This document shows, piece after piece, positions 1 to 31,533 of a DNA stretch of 64,000 nucleotides. Made by a program: the position numbers and the translations under genes. How positions within the stretch are numbered: position 1 is the first letter of the stretch; the number at the start of each line of letters is the position of its first letter. The notes below the pieces were generated by a model, which was not told where the DNA came from, ran no database searches, and worked only from the letters and a program-made list of their open reading frames with translations. This stretch comes from Oncomelania hupensis (taxonomy: Eukaryota > Mollusca > Gastropoda > Littorinimorpha > Pomatiopsidae): contig CM072514.1 in the NCBI GenBank assembly GCA_036898135.1, positions 77,533,442 through 77,597,441 on the forward strand. The letters are read 5' to 3'.

Positions 1-290
1 ATCGACACGCAAGAAGTGAACTCAACTGCCTTAGCTCGCCATGTCGTGTGTAGCAGACAATCCGTGTTATAATGCGTTTGGAAGGAGTTTAGGTTAACCT
101 CTAAACTCGTGAGGTCACTCTCGCTTCTGATTGGTCTCGTAAGCCCGATTTACGTATTTTTGCCAGAAGAAATCAAACATGCGCTATCCTTGTACAATTT
201 TACGTTAGCAGTTCGCAAGGTAATTCATAAGCGTTACACACGTACGGCCGGGTGCTATAGGTCAGTGTGGCCGGACCATAATTTAGGCAA
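1..290 (+). repeat. Dispersed ~300-bp repeat, copy 1
   Basis: Closely similar to 57665-57972, with matching blocks such as AGAAATCAAACAYGCGCTAT and a GCTTCTGATTGGTC block. Gaps are small. No coding capacity is seen. It is truncated by the window edge. Confidence 0.75.
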
Positions 291-413
291 TCCATCAATC
301 GTAGTCCATCCATCATTTATTTATTCTCGCTCTCAGAAGTAAAACTCAACAAAAAAAATAATAGTCCCGAGCCGAGCTTAACGCTCTGGAACTAATAATA
401 ATCATAAACCTAC

Positions 414-20597
<20,184 letters not shown>

Positions 20598-20654
20598 CTT
20601 TGCCACGAATCCGCTGCCGCTGCCTTGCTGCCAATGATGTTGGAAAGAATAAAT

Positions 20655-20750
20655 AAAAGAATAAATAACTTTAAGAATAAACAACAAAAGAATAAATAAC
20701 TTTAAAAATAAACAACAAAAGAATAAATAACTTTAAGAATAAACAAACGA
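20655..20750. repeat. AT-rich ~30-bp tandem repeat upstream of the start codon
   Basis: Three units containing AAGAATAAATAACTTTAARA and AATAAACAAC lie 60-150 bp upstream of the ATG at 20597 of the minus-strand gene. Confidence 0.85.
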
Positions 20751-20760
20751 ACTATATATT

Positions 20761-20975
20761 GTTTAGGTAAATACATCATGATATAGGTAAATAAAGTATT
20801 GCTGCTAAATAAGGAATTGTTTATCTATATAGTACATTATAATACATTATTTAGCAGATTGTGTTAAATAATGTATTATTTAGAAATGTTTGTAAATAAT
20901 TATTTGTTTACCTATATAATGCAGTATTAACAACAATGCCTTATTTACCTATATTCATGATTTATTTACGTAAAC
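20761..20975. repeat. AT-rich imperfect palindrome (MITE-like)
   Basis: The left end, starting GTTTAGGTAAATACATCATG, matches the reverse complement of the right end, GTTTACGTAAATAAATCATG, over roughly 50 bp. Similar TAGGTAAATA words continue to 21070. It is directly upstream of the first exon of the minus-strand gene. Forkhead-like GTAAACA words are present. Confidence 0.6.
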
Positions 20976-21325
20976 AATGTATAGTTTAAGTAAATAATAA
21001 GTTATTTACGGAGAAAATATATTATTTAGTGAAATCTTTCATCGTTTGTAAATAAGTGATTATTTAGAAAATATGCTTCTATATAAGGATTGTTTAGCTG
21101 AAAGAAGAGGGGGATGGGAGAAGAAAAAAAAGAGAAGACAAAAAATGTGTTGCTCCCCTTTGCTTGCCTGTTTACATTTTGATACATTCCATGTGGAACT
21201 CTACTTAACTAACACTCCAGCTCAAATATTCGTGAAAGTAAGAGGCGATGAATGAATGCCTGAATATCTAACTCTGTCTCTGTCTCCGTTTCTGTCTGTC
21301 GGCCTGGTTATTATTTATGCTAGTC

Positions 21326-21335
21326 TGTCTGTCTC

Positions 21336-21403
<68 letters not shown>
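21326..21403. repeat. (CTGT)n(CT)n microsatellite
   Basis: A CTGT run followed by about 35 bp of CT. From 21404 to 21960 nothing recognisable. Confidence 0.95.
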
Positions 21404-21407
<4 letters not shown>

Positions 21408-21963
21408 ACTCCCTCTTACACACATGCACACTTACAACAACGCACACACTCTCTCCAACACTCCACCCCACACACACATCGTAAAGGGGTTTGTGTAATG
21501 TATAATGTATTCCTCTTCGCTCCATGAACATTTGTCAGTCAGCGTAGTACTAGCCATAAACAGACATCAAATGGGATACACTTTTTAAAAAACACATACT
21601 GACTACTTGGACTTCCGAGCGACAAACTGAACACTTCATATTTCTTTCTATACCGAACTCAGGGATGTGAGCGAAGAAGCACAATAGATACTAAGAGCTT
21701 GTCGCCATGTATAAATTACACCAGAGAATTGAAAATTCATTGCGCGTAGCCTAGTTGTAAAGAAGGTGTCATCAAAACTGTGTAGAAATAAAAGGGCCGT
21801 CACCTGACACTGCATGAGCGAGTTCATTTGACATAAGACCGAACGAGATATTACACGAAGTATCAGGTAACATAATAAGCTGCACCCGTTACCGTGAGAT
21901 GAAATCCGAGATCAAGCAATTAAAATTCGACCATTGTAAGAATCCCAATACGTTTTTGTTCAC

Positions 21964-22490
21964 CAGCGCTTGTATCCGGACACGCGAGCGCCTATGCCTG
22001 TGACGCATCTCCCTCTGGGTATCTATAACAATACAGAAACCCAGAGGGAAACGAGTCACAGGCACAAGGCGCTCGCGTGTCCAGATATCTCGCGTGTCCA
22101 TAGCCCTGTGGATTCGGGCACTGATTAGAATAGACCCAACGTTTCCCGAAGTGTCGTAAGAGGCGACTAACAGGGGTGATTTCAGCACGGCATCACTGGG
22201 CGAAAGTCTTCTACACAGAAGTCACCGGCCAGGACGGAGGAACCTCAGGTTACTACAGGTTCAACGACCACGTGCTCGGGGCCAAGGCGAGGCACACTGT
22301 ATTTATGGATATCGGCTGTGGCCAACAGCCGGGAGAGGATTGGGCCCTGCCAGGCCTTTCTTGCCCAAGACACTGCATGATGAATAAAACGATCATCTGT
22401 GGTGCCCATACGACCTGCGAGTTATGGGATAGGATAGGATAGGATAGGATAGGATAGGATAGGATAGTGTCCAGATACAAGCGCTTGTGG
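21964..22490. mobile_element. Hairpin MITE split by a SINE-like insertion
   Basis: The left arm CAGCGCTTGTATCCGGACAC (21964 on) and GACACGCGAGCGCC pair with the right arm GGCGCTCGCGTGTCCAGATA (to 22087). The outer end (ACAAGCGCTTGTGG, 22478-22491) is displaced by the insertion 22088-22466. Without that insertion it is a ~150-bp hairpin with a short loop near 22021-22037. Confidence 0.8.
22088..22466 (+). mobile_element. SINE-like element sharing the LINE 3' tail
   Basis: Flanked by the 11-bp direct repeat GTGTCCAGATA (22077-22087, 22467-22477). The 5' part (to about 22381) matches 45597-45875 in reverse and contains GTCGTAAGAGGCGACTAACA. The last ~80 bp equal the 3' end of the EN-RT LINE (ACGATCATCTGTGGTGCCC to the GGATA tail). 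A shared 3' end with a partner LINE is characteristic of SINEs. An internally deleted LINE is the alternative. Confidence 0.8.
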
Positions 22491-22573
22491 TTTTGTTTGA
22501 CGCTACTGCAGAGCTATTTACAAAAGTTACAAGCAAGTTTTAATAGGGCTTTTCTTTTCCATCTCTTTGTCAT

Positions 22574-22947
22574 TGGCGCCTGTATATCTTTGAATAGCGT
22601 GCCTTTGTAATCGAGGGTTCGATAAATTGGAGTATAACCTATAGAAAAAGGGACAATAAGGTAAATAAAATAAAATTTAAAAAAAAATAGCCTCAACGTC
22701 CCCTGCGTCGGATTCCTTTATTGTACAGTAACCGGCTGGTGGAGTGCCTTCAGTCAAAGATACTTTTCTAGTATCTTTGCTTCAGTGTTACCACTGGGGT
22801 CGTTTCGGCAGGTCTTTTATGCGGATCAGGGAAGAGTCCTCTTTCAGCCAAGTTTGTTGTCTTGATTGTGTGCTCCTGATTCGTCTCTTTGCAGTCCGCT
22901 GGACTCTGTTAAGCAATTAATAATTAACTAAGTAACCCCCCCCCCCC

Positions 22948-22999
<52 letters not shown>

Positions 23000-23060
23000 T
23001 AAGTGGAAAAGTATGCAGACAGCACTTTACTCCGCTCACATCCAGATACATGCGCATGTG
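22574..23060. mobile_element. MITE-like ends enclosing an R700 relic and a CT tract
   Basis: Left 'GGCGCCTGTATATCTTTGAA' and right 'CAGCACTTTACTCCGCTCAC' resemble the two halves of the 8843-8950 element. In between are a decayed R700 3' half (about 22690-22925, with 'CTTTGCAGTCCGCTGGACTC') and a CT run (22951-22997). Confidence 0.5.
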
Positions 23061-24240
23061 CTCCCTATATACCATCGCCTTCAACCCAAGCCACATCTTG
23101 CGATATGAGGCTGTGTAAAGGCTTTTTTTTTCATTAATACAATTAATGATCTTACATTAAAATTAAAAAAAAACGCTTTAGTTCGTTCAATTTTTCAATA
23201 CTCAGTGTCAATCATTGAATGACAGTCCCCCCTCCCCTCCCCCCCCCCCCCAAAAAAAAAAAAATAAAAATAAAAGCCTACCTCTTACCTTTAGTAAAGA
23301 GAGAGGGGTGTGTGGGTTGAAAATGAACGTCAAAATGGCATCGCACCCGCCTCGAACCCCAATAAAAAATATCCCTGCCAGTCCAAATTTCCATACAGAT
23401 CCACTCAACCGGAACTCCTTTCCACTGGCTATTTAGTCTAATAATCATCTTAACCAGAGCCTCCAAGGACCGGTAGAGTCAGAGCGGATAGAAACAGCTA
23501 CAAGCAAGCCTTTTATTTTTATTTTTATTTTCATTCTTTATTTTTTAAATCATTGAATAAAATGAACGTTCATAACACCGTCAAAGTTGTAACCATTACA
23601 AGCGCGCTCGATCGAGTCACCCTCCCGCCCCAGACCCACACGCCCCCCCCTCCCTCCCTCACTTTACAACAAGATCTCATCCCCTTCATTATAGAAGCGT
23701 TTGTTTTGGAGTCCTCTTCAGTCACACCACCTCCATTCCATCCTCATCCATGTTATAAATGTCGGGTTGGTTAAGTGCAAAAATGCTATTTCTCAATCTG
23801 CTTTCTCTTTTTCTTGTTTGTTGTTGTTGTTATTGTTGTTGTTGTTGTTCTTCTTCTTCTTCTTCTCGTTGTTGTCGTTCTTCTTCTTCTTCTTCTTTCT
23901 TCGAATTCAGTGTAAATGCATACACTCTTGCATAGACAACAAGTCCAAGAGAAACATTTTTGTTGTACCCGTGTGTCCGAATTGTGTTTTTGTATTTGGT
24001 ATATCCATCGTGTCTCTAAAATGATTTTTTTTGGGTCTAATGTAAGATTTACAGCCCAGAACACGTCAAACTGAATTCTCGTCATGTTATTGCAAAAGGA
24101 GTTGATTTTTTTCCAGATGCATGTGGGCGGTGGGGATGGGAGGGGTGAATGAGAGTGATTTAGCCCCTTGGTCTCGAAAGTGTGAGCTGTATGGGTCTAC
24201 CTGTGTGTGCTCATCCAAGAACACGTGCTTATATCGTTTT
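23060..24240. other. No gene recognised; low-complexity stretch
   Basis: Poly(C)/poly(A) at 23221-23265, T-rich stretches, and TTG/TTC triplet tracts at 23818-23902. I see no supported exon or element in this interval. Confidence 0.6.
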
Positions 24241-24262
24241 CTGTGGAAGTGTCTATAAGAGG

Positions 24263-24338
<76 letters not shown>

Positions 24339-24340
24339 TG
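24263..24340. repeat. (GA)n microsatellite
   Basis: About 75 bp of GA repeat with one GC interruption. Confidence 0.95.
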
Positions 24341-24344
24341 TTTT

Positions 24345-25660
24345 CTTCGTAAGTTAATGTTCATTAATGGAAATGTAACTGGGGCAATTTTTAATATGCA
24401 ATGTAACTATTGTCATTTCGCTGAATAATTTGAATTCTGTTTTCGAAGCTGATAATGAAATTTCTAATTCCTTGGTTATATCAGCTTTTTTTTTCTTGTG
24501 TGGATGACCTCAAACATGCCAAAGTATTTCAAGTTCTCTATCAAGGTGAGCTGAATTAAATTTCATTTGACCGCCCTGTTTTTAACCTTTAGGAGACGAT
24601 CGGGCCGATCTATCAACCCTACATGTCTGTGCCAAAAAGACGAAGGAGCCGAACGGACGAGAATCGTCTCGGATTCGGTCTCAAAGAATGAAACCGGTTA
24701 ATCGGATGCTTTGTGTCTCAAAACGAACTTCCCGTTTGGCAAATGCCCGTTATCGTCGATCATTTTGACAGGTTCCGAACTATTTTCCCAGCTGATTTAT
24801 TGTGACAGTGTGAAAGATGCACGAACACTAATCGTCCTCTATAGCAGTAAAATCTTGCCTGATGTATTAATTTTCCTAGATTTTACGTCATTTGCGGTTT
24901 TTCATACTTTGATTTCGTTATATCCATCGAAATGTGTTGCCTGGGATAGGAAAATACATTCGGTATAAGCACAGTTACGTTGTAACCGTGCTCGTTATAT
25001 CATTTTTTTAAGTAACAAATAAGACCAACTCTGGCAGGGAATTTGTTTTTCATTCGGTAAAAGCATTGTTCGCTATAAGCGGGTTTGTTATAAGCGTGTT
25101 CGCTTTCACCCGCGTCACACTCATCTTTAAACATTCCAACTCTCTCTCTCTCTCCTTCTCTCTTCCGCATACCCCAACACACACACACACACACACCACA
25201 GCTGAGCGAGTCAAGCAGTTGCATGTTATTATTTTCTACTGTTGCCATTGCAATAGTATTGTTATTTTACCTGTAGCGAACCTGCGGCATAGCCTACAGC
25301 CGGTGAATAATAATAATAAAACGGTATCTCTTTCCCAGCATGGGGGATTTGGACCCGAACCAGTTCAACGTGAAGGTATATGGGCACTCCTGTTGATGAG
25401 GCGAGTTCTTTTGTGTGTTTTTTTTTTTTTTGTTTTTTTTTTTTTTCCAAATGGTTACCTGTCACGCACAACCATTTTGACATCTCATGCTGTCACGAAT
25501 GTCTCTATCTCAGTCTGTCCCTGTCTGTCGCCTGTTGGTCTGTCTGTCCTCTCTACCTCTCTCCCTCCCATGATCTCTAACACACACACGCACACATAAC
25601 ACACACACACAACACACACACAACACACACAGACGCACATCACCACCATCACCACCATCA
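24345..25660. other. No gene recognised; degenerate repeat words
   Basis: The TTATAAGCG word recurs near 25072-25100, and related words occur near 24960, hinting at an old DNA-element end. Otherwise CT/CA tracts (25140-25200, 25578-25632) and T runs (25418-25446). Confidence 0.5.
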
Positions 25661-25667
25661 ATACTAC

Positions 25668-25669
<2 letters not shown>

Positions 25670-25758
<89 letters not shown>
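25670..25758. repeat. (ATT)n microsatellite
   Basis: About 88 bp of perfect ATT, continuing into CATCATCGTC triplets to 25795. Confidence 0.95.
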
Positions 25759-26295
25759 GTCGTCATCATCATCGTCATCATCATCATCATCCCCCTCATG
25801 CTCATCATTGGGTTTGGTAATGTATTCTATAATGAAATGGTGGGGACTATTCTAGACATAGCAGGAGACCAAAGGTCATTTGTGCGATTGGAAAGAGTGG
25901 ATGATTCCATGAACTCAAAAGGTAATTAACTGCAGGGACTTGTACTCCCCTACTATTTCCGAGTGTGCGTGTTTCCGTGCATTGCGGCCGTAACATCACA
26001 CAAACAAGAATCAGGGCCCCTAATGTTAGAACATCACTCACACGATGTTATCTCCCCATTGAAGAGCGTCTATGCCTATGTTTTATATATGATTTACGGT
26101 TCTCTGGGTCTGTGTTCCACCAGGTCTATGTTTCCATAGGTTTATGTTTTCTAGGTTTATATTCCCCAGGCCAATGTTCCCCAAGTCTAACTATGTTCCT
26201 TTAGTTCTAAGTTCCTCATATCCGTGTTCCTCTGGTCTCCCAAGTTTTATGTTTCGCTAGTCTTACATGTATGTTTCCATAGGTTTATGTTTTTT

Positions 26296-26593
26296 CGGAG
26301 CGTCGGATAGCGCAGTGGTTGAAGCACTCGCTACTGTGTCGCAAGTTAAGCATCGTCCAGTGCGGTTAGCACTTGGATGGGTGACCGCAAAACGTGAAGC
26401 GACGAATAACAACGCCCCCAGTTGACTCAACTGTGACTGAGTACCTACTCTCTTGAGGGTGGGGAAGGTAAAGCAGCGAGGGAGAGAGATGGGCATCACC
26501 CTCATTACGCTGGCCCAAGATAAGTGTGATCTCCAACATCACGCTCCCCTACGGCCACAAGGCTGTGGGACTACCTTTACCTACCTTTTACCT
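26296..26593 (+). mobile_element. SINE with 5S rRNA-like promoter segment
   Basis: 26344-26388 closely resembles the internal control region of 5S rRNA: AGTTAAGCATCG, GGTTAGCACTTGGATGGG and TGACCGC. It is preceded by tRNA-like 'GGATAGCGCAGTGGTTGAAG'. The body 'GGGGAAGGTAAAGCAGCGA' and 'CCTCATTACGCTG' is shared with 58290-58545. The end is ACCTTTTACCTTTT. 'TTTATGTTT' at both sides may be the target duplication. It is not a functional 5S gene. Confidence 0.85.
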
Positions 26594-26599
26594 TTTATG

Positions 26600-28600
26600 T
26601 TTCTTCAGGACTATGTTTCTGCATCCCCTTGCTGAGCTATAGCGGGTTCAAAGCACAACCAGCAATAGGACCAGTCACACCGTACCAAGTCACGCAGCAC
26701 CTTCCACGGGTACACTGTTCATTGGCAATTTCACGTTGAAATTCGCAGATCCATCATAGCTAGACGCAAAACGATCCGAGCAGACTCTCATGCTTAGTGT
26801 TCTGGCTAGCTCTAACTAAGACTAACCACGGTAACGTATAACAAGGGAGAGGGGGAAGGGGGAAAGTGGGGTAAGTCTCGAAACCCGGGTACGCCGGTTT
26901 GAGTTTCTCTACGAAATCGTCCCTAAAGGAGGAACTGTCAAAATCGATGCTTGGATTCTTATAGCCTCTTGTGCCCAAGTGCCAACTGCGGCAATGTCTA
27001 TATTGAATTGTTCTTTCAAAGACGTTAGAGGCGGTTTTTGTGAATATACACACCGCGCACAACTTTTGTGATCCAAAATCGGGGTACCCGGGTTCCGTGA
27101 CCTTTTAATTGTAATACCCACGGTACACGCTATATACGGTGTGTAACTCTGGAAGCACTTTCCCCCCTCTTCCCCCCCCCCTCCCCGCCTCACTGCTCCA
27201 TTCGATTTCATGAAAAATAGACCTGAACAGCGTGCACTCTTCGTGTTTAGTTAATTAACACACGCAATGGTGATCCTAAAAATGACCCAAAATCAACAAC
27301 ACCGTCATAGACTAACTGCAGACTGTAATCACTCATAATCCGCCTTTTTTGGGTGGTGGGGTAGTGGTGAGGATTTGGGGTGGGGGGAGTTGGGAATAGG
27401 AGGTGGGGTGGGGTGAGAGTGAGGGGTGGTGTTGCGTTTTATCTCTTTTATTTCCTGTTTAATCTCGTTTTCATTACAAAAAGAAAAAAAAGCGTTATGT
27501 CAAAATAACTGTAGCCAATGTGAGAGGATCAGAATCACCCATAATTTCCCACAGCCGTAAATGAAGTGTACAAAACTAAATAGCGAAAAGCTTTTTTTCT
27601 CCAATCTGGGTAAATTAACCTTATTCTTGCCATAAATATTACCGTTAATTTCGAAGTTGTGGTACAAAACGATTTACTAGGTCCTATATACATAACTATT
27701 ATGGGCTTAACAAACATCTTATACTTTCCTGCAAGATGCGGGGATCTTGAATCTGTCGTATATGCTGGAGGTTTGAAAAGAGCACGATTACATTTGAAGT
27801 CAGAAAGTATGAGAACTTTGGAACTCTCGAACTTTGTCCTTTTATTTCACATAACATGATTTAAATATACAAATTGACAAGAGGCTCATAGCCCAGGGGG
27901 CTGTATAGCCAAAAAGGAGGCTTGGGGGGTGGGGGTTGGGACACACAAAGCATTCGTACTATGAACGGCATTGTTTAACACTACAGCTATATGTATAATA
28001 TATTCAGCAACTGGACTGCTGTAAAATTAGCATAATACATTAAGACAAACACTAAGGAATTTACAACAAAAAATTAAAAATGTGGCCCAAAAAATAAATA
28101 CACAGAACGATACAAATTCAACATCATACCAATACAACACAATAAGACAAGCAACACGTAAATCAGACAAAATGTAAAGTAAAGAGTCAGCATATTGCAC
28201 TTTTGAATTCAAGAAGTTCACTGCTGCGCGATACGGCAGTTGACGTCTTGTAGGCAGGGAGCAGGTTAATCTTTTATTTCTTTGAATCTATCATGCATGC
28301 TTTTCCATAACCACAAGTAAAGGTATAGAAAGAAGGCCTACTAAACAGTGAATGGGCAAACCCGTGCAGCTTTTCTATCATGTATGAATGGTTAAAATAT
28401 TTTTTTAAAACTAGGAATCAAGGTTACAGTCAGTATAATAGGCTACTAGGAGAAATGTATTTTTAAAAGTGGCCACTGCCATGTATTAAAGAATTTCTAT
28501 CAGCTCAAAGTTGGAGAACTTTTATTTAGAATCTCCCTAGCTCCACACTACCGTGTTATTCATCGCGTGCATACCGGTCGGTGTAGTGCAAGAAGAGTTT
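26600..28600. other. No gene recognised
   Basis: Unique-looking sequence with G-rich tracts (26843-26870, 27343-27430, 27893-27940) and scattered short open frames without splice or homology support. Confidence 0.5.
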
Positions 28601-28649
28601 GGAATCGATTTTATTTCTTCCATCTATCCACCATATCTCTTCTATTTAA

Positions 28650-28825
28650 ACACACACGCACACACTTGAAACACCCCCCATAGAAACAGACACTGCACAG
28701 ACAGACGGACAGACACAGCCATAGACACACACACAAACACACACACACACCACCTCCACCAACATCACCACCATGCACACACACACACACCCACACACAC
28801 ACGCACACACACCCAACACCCACAT
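28650..28825. repeat. (CA)n-rich tract
   Basis: Interrupted CA/CCAC repeats on the plus strand, producing spurious Cys/Val and His/Thr frames. Confidence 0.9.
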
Positions 28826-29094
28826 TAAAACACTGCCCACGAACTCTCTCTCTCTCTCTTCCTCTTCCCATCCTCACCCCCGTTGCATTCATGATGCATT
28901 GACATACACGCACAGCCTCATTCATGCTGTGCAACTGTACTGTGTCACTTTAATATCAACTGTCAATATACATTCTTGCTTCTGTCCGCGTACTGTGAAT
29001 GCATTCCGTACGCCCATAGAAGCTTAATGTACATCACATGCACGCTGTTCCCACACACTCTACCCCAACCACGAATCTGACCATTCTAAGTCTT

Positions 29095-29595
29095 CCCATC
29101 CTTCCAAGTCTTCTCACCCTTCCAAGTCCTTCCAAGTCTTCTCACCCTTCCAAGTCTTCTCAACCTTCCAAGTCTTCTCACCTTTCCAAGTCTTTCCAAG
29201 TCTTCTCACCCTTTCAATTCTCACCCTTCCAAGTCTTCTCACCCTTTCAATTCTCACCCTTCCAAGTCTTCTCACCCTTCCAAGTCTTTATACTCTTCCA
29301 AGTCTTCTTACCCTTCCAAGTCTTCTCACTCTTCCAAGTCTTCTCACCCTTCCAAGTCTTCTCACTCTTTCAAGTCTTCTTACCCTTCCAAGTCTTCTCA
29401 CCCTTCCAAGTCTTCTTACCCTTCTAAGTCTTCTTACTCTTTCAAGTCTTCTCACTCCCCTTTCAAGTCTTCTCACTCCCCTTTCAAGTCTTAGTACCCT
29501 TTCAAGTCTTCTTACCCTTTCAAGTCTTCTCACTCTTCCAAGTCTTCTTACCCTTCCAAGTCTTCTTACTCTTTCAAGTCTTCTTACCCTTTCAA
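29095..29595. repeat. 18-bp minisatellite, left part
   Basis: About 27 units of CTTCCAAGTCTTCTCACC and variants. The array resumes at 31534 after the retrotransposon. Because the unit is 18 bp it reads open as a hexapeptide repeat (SPFQVF), but there is no sign that it is a gene. Confidence 0.95.
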
Positions 29596-29609
29596 AAAAA
29601 AAAAAAAAG

Positions 29610-29641
<32 letters not shown>

Positions 29642-31533
29642 AAAAGAACACCTCACAGGGAGCTGATGTCTACCGAAAAATCAACAATGACATCCGAAAA
29701 GGCATGCGCACAGCAAAGGAGAACTGGATAGAAGATCAATGCCAGGAAATAGAGAACAATCTGAACAAGAACAACAGCAAGAAGGCCTACCAGACTGTGA
29801 AGCGGCTGACAAGTGTTAAACAGCCCAAAGTCTCCACTATCCAAAGCAAGTCTGGCATTTGCCTTACAGAAGAACAAGAAGTCTTGGACAGATGGACAGA
29901 GTACTGCTCTGACCTTTACAACCATACACCAAATGGAGACCCATCAGTTCTAGCATGTCCCGAGAGCAGAGAAGAAGAAGAAATCCTCCCAATTCTCCGG
30001 GAAGAAGTTGAGGCAGCAGTGCAATCGCTGAAGAAAGGGAAGTCAGCGGGAGTGGACAACATACCAGCGGAACTGCTACAAGCAGGAGGAGAAGCGATGA
30101 CTGATGCTCTCACCACTATCTGTAACAAGATCTGGCAGAATGGGGAATGGCCTACACCATGGACCCAGTCGCTTGTCATCACTCTTCCTAAAAAAGGTAA
30201 CCTTCAGGAGTGTGAAAATTACCGCACCATCAGCCTCATCAGCCATCCCAGCAAGGTCCTCCTGAAAATAATACTCAACAGGTTGAAACCACAAGCTGAA
30301 CAAATCATAGCTGAAGAACAAGCAGGATTCATGGCAGGGCGAAGTACCACTGAACAGATTTTCAACCTCAGAATAATCTGTGAGAAATACCTACAGCACC
30401 AACAACATCTATATCATGTGTTCATAGACTTCAAGAAGGCATTTGACCGAGTCTGGCATGCAGCTCTATGGGCAACCATGAAAGTGTACAACATCAGCCC
30501 TAAAATCATAGAAGTCATCAAAAGCCTGTATGACAAGGCTACCAGTGCAGTCCTCCATAACAGCGTCATCGGGAACTGGTTCAGAACAACAATCGGTGTG
30601 CGTCAAGGATGCCTACTCTCTCCAACACTCTTCAACATCTTCCTAGAGCGCATCATGTCAGATGCTCTTGCAGATCACGAAGGCACAGTCAGCATAGGGG
30701 GCAGAGCAATCTCCAATCTTCGTTTTGCGGATGATATTGATGGATTGGCTGGAGAGGAACAAGAACTTGAACAGCTTGTACAGAGGCTTGACACCACCTC
30801 CAGAGCTTATGGAATGGAAATAAGTGCAGAGAAGACCAAAATGATGACCAACAACACCAATGGCATCAACACGGACATCAAAGTACAAGGCCAATCCCTC
30901 AACACAGTGCACAGCTTCAAATATTTAGGAGCCATTGTGTCAGACAATGGGTCTCGACAGGAAGTCCTCTCCAGGATCGCACAAACAACTGCTGCCCTGA
31001 CAAGGTTGAAGCCCATTTGGAAAGACAGAACCATCAGTCTACATTCCAAAGTAAGACTGCTGCGATCTCTGGTCATCTCCATCTTCCTATATGCTTGCGA
31101 AGCATGGACCCTCACAGCAGATCTCCAACGAAGAATACAAAGCATGGAGATGAGGTGCTACAGAAGACTTCTGTGCATTTCCTATACCCAACACATCACC
31201 AACGTTGAAGTCCGACAGACCATCACACAAGCCATTGGACAACACGATGACCTGCTCACAGTGGTGAAGAAACGGAAACTCCGATGGTATGGCCACGTCA
31301 CCAGATCATCAGGCCTTGCAAAGACCATTCTGCAAGGCACAGTGCAAGGAGGTAGAAGAAGGGGGAGACCGAAAAAGAGGTGGGAGGACAACATTCGAGA
31401 ATGGACTGGTTTGACACTGAGCGAAGCCATGAGGGCTGCTGAGGACAGAGAAAGATGGAGTATGCTGGTTAAGCGATCATCTGTGGTGCCCCTACGACCT
31501 TCGGGTTATGGGACAGGATAGGATAGGATAGGA
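29596..31533 (+). mobile_element. Non-LTR retrotransposon, best-preserved copy, inside a minisatellite
   Basis: Flanked by TTACCCTTTCAA on both sides (29584-29595, 31534-31545), which is also the satellite unit. It begins with an A-rich stretch (29596-29647) and ends with GGACAGGATAGGATAGGATA. The endonuclease part is missing, so it is 5'-truncated. See the ORF entry 29704-31521. Confidence 0.95.
29704..31521 (+). CDS. Reverse transcriptase polyprotein (5'-truncated LINE ORF2-type)
   Basis: An uninterrupted 605-codon frame. The order is a linker, then the RT palm/fingers with LPKKGNLQECENYRTISLIS (about residues 160-180), AEEQAGFMAGRSTTEQIFNL (about 206-225), DFKKAFDRVWHAAL carrying a catalytic Asp, QGCLLSPTLFNIFLERIM, and the FADDIDGL motif (about 340). 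After that come KYLGAIVSDNGS, the LYACEAWTL block, a YGHVTRSSGLAKTILQG block and a basic RRRGRPKKRWEDNIREWTGL tail. This is the EN-RT type widespread in invertebrates. I infer the RTE/BovB-like group from the tail block, but did not test it. It makes the cDNA for its own insertion by target-primed reverse transcription. The N-terminal endonuclease is absent, so this copy is probably not autonomous. The Met at 29704 is only the first ATG in frame. Confidence 0.93.
   Translation: MRTAKENWIEDQCQEIENNLNKNNSKKAYQTVKRLTSVKQPKVSTIQSKSGICLTEEQEVLDRWTEYCSDLYNHTPNGDPSVLACPESREEEEILPILREEVEAAVQSLKKGKSAGVDNIPAELLQAGGEAMTDALTTICNKIWQNGEWPTPWTQSLVITLPKKGNLQECENYRTISLISHPSKVLLKIILNRLKPQAEQIIAEEQAGFMAGRSTTEQIFNLRIICEKYLQHQQHLYHVFIDFKKAFDRVWHAALWATMKVYNISPKIIEVIKSLYDKATSAVLHNSVIGNWFRTTIGVRQGCLLSPTLFNIFLERIMSDALADHEGTVSIGGRAISNLRFADDIDGLAGEEQELEQLVQRLDTTSRAYGMEISAEKTKMMTNNTNGINTDIKVQGQSLNTVHSFKYLGAIVSDNGSRQEVLSRIAQTTAALTRLKPIWKDRTISLHSKVRLLRSLVISIFLYACEAWTLTADLQRRIQSMEMRCYRRLLCISYTQHITNVEVRQTITQAIGQHDDLLTVVKKRKLRWYGHVTRSSGLAKTILQGTVQGGRRRGRPKKRWEDNIREWTGLTLSEAMRAAEDRERWSMLVKRSSVVPLRPSGYGTG

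Noticed and set aside
24711..24968. 85-codon plus-strand frame
   Set aside because: Near degenerate TTATAAGC repeat words; no conserved motif or exon borders.
26344..26388. Possible 5S rRNA gene
   Set aside because: Only the internal promoter part matches; the rest of 5S is replaced by SINE body.
29038..29656. Hexapeptide-repeat frames on both strands
   Set aside because: Any 18-bp tandem array without stops reads open like this; no promoter, start or splice evidence.
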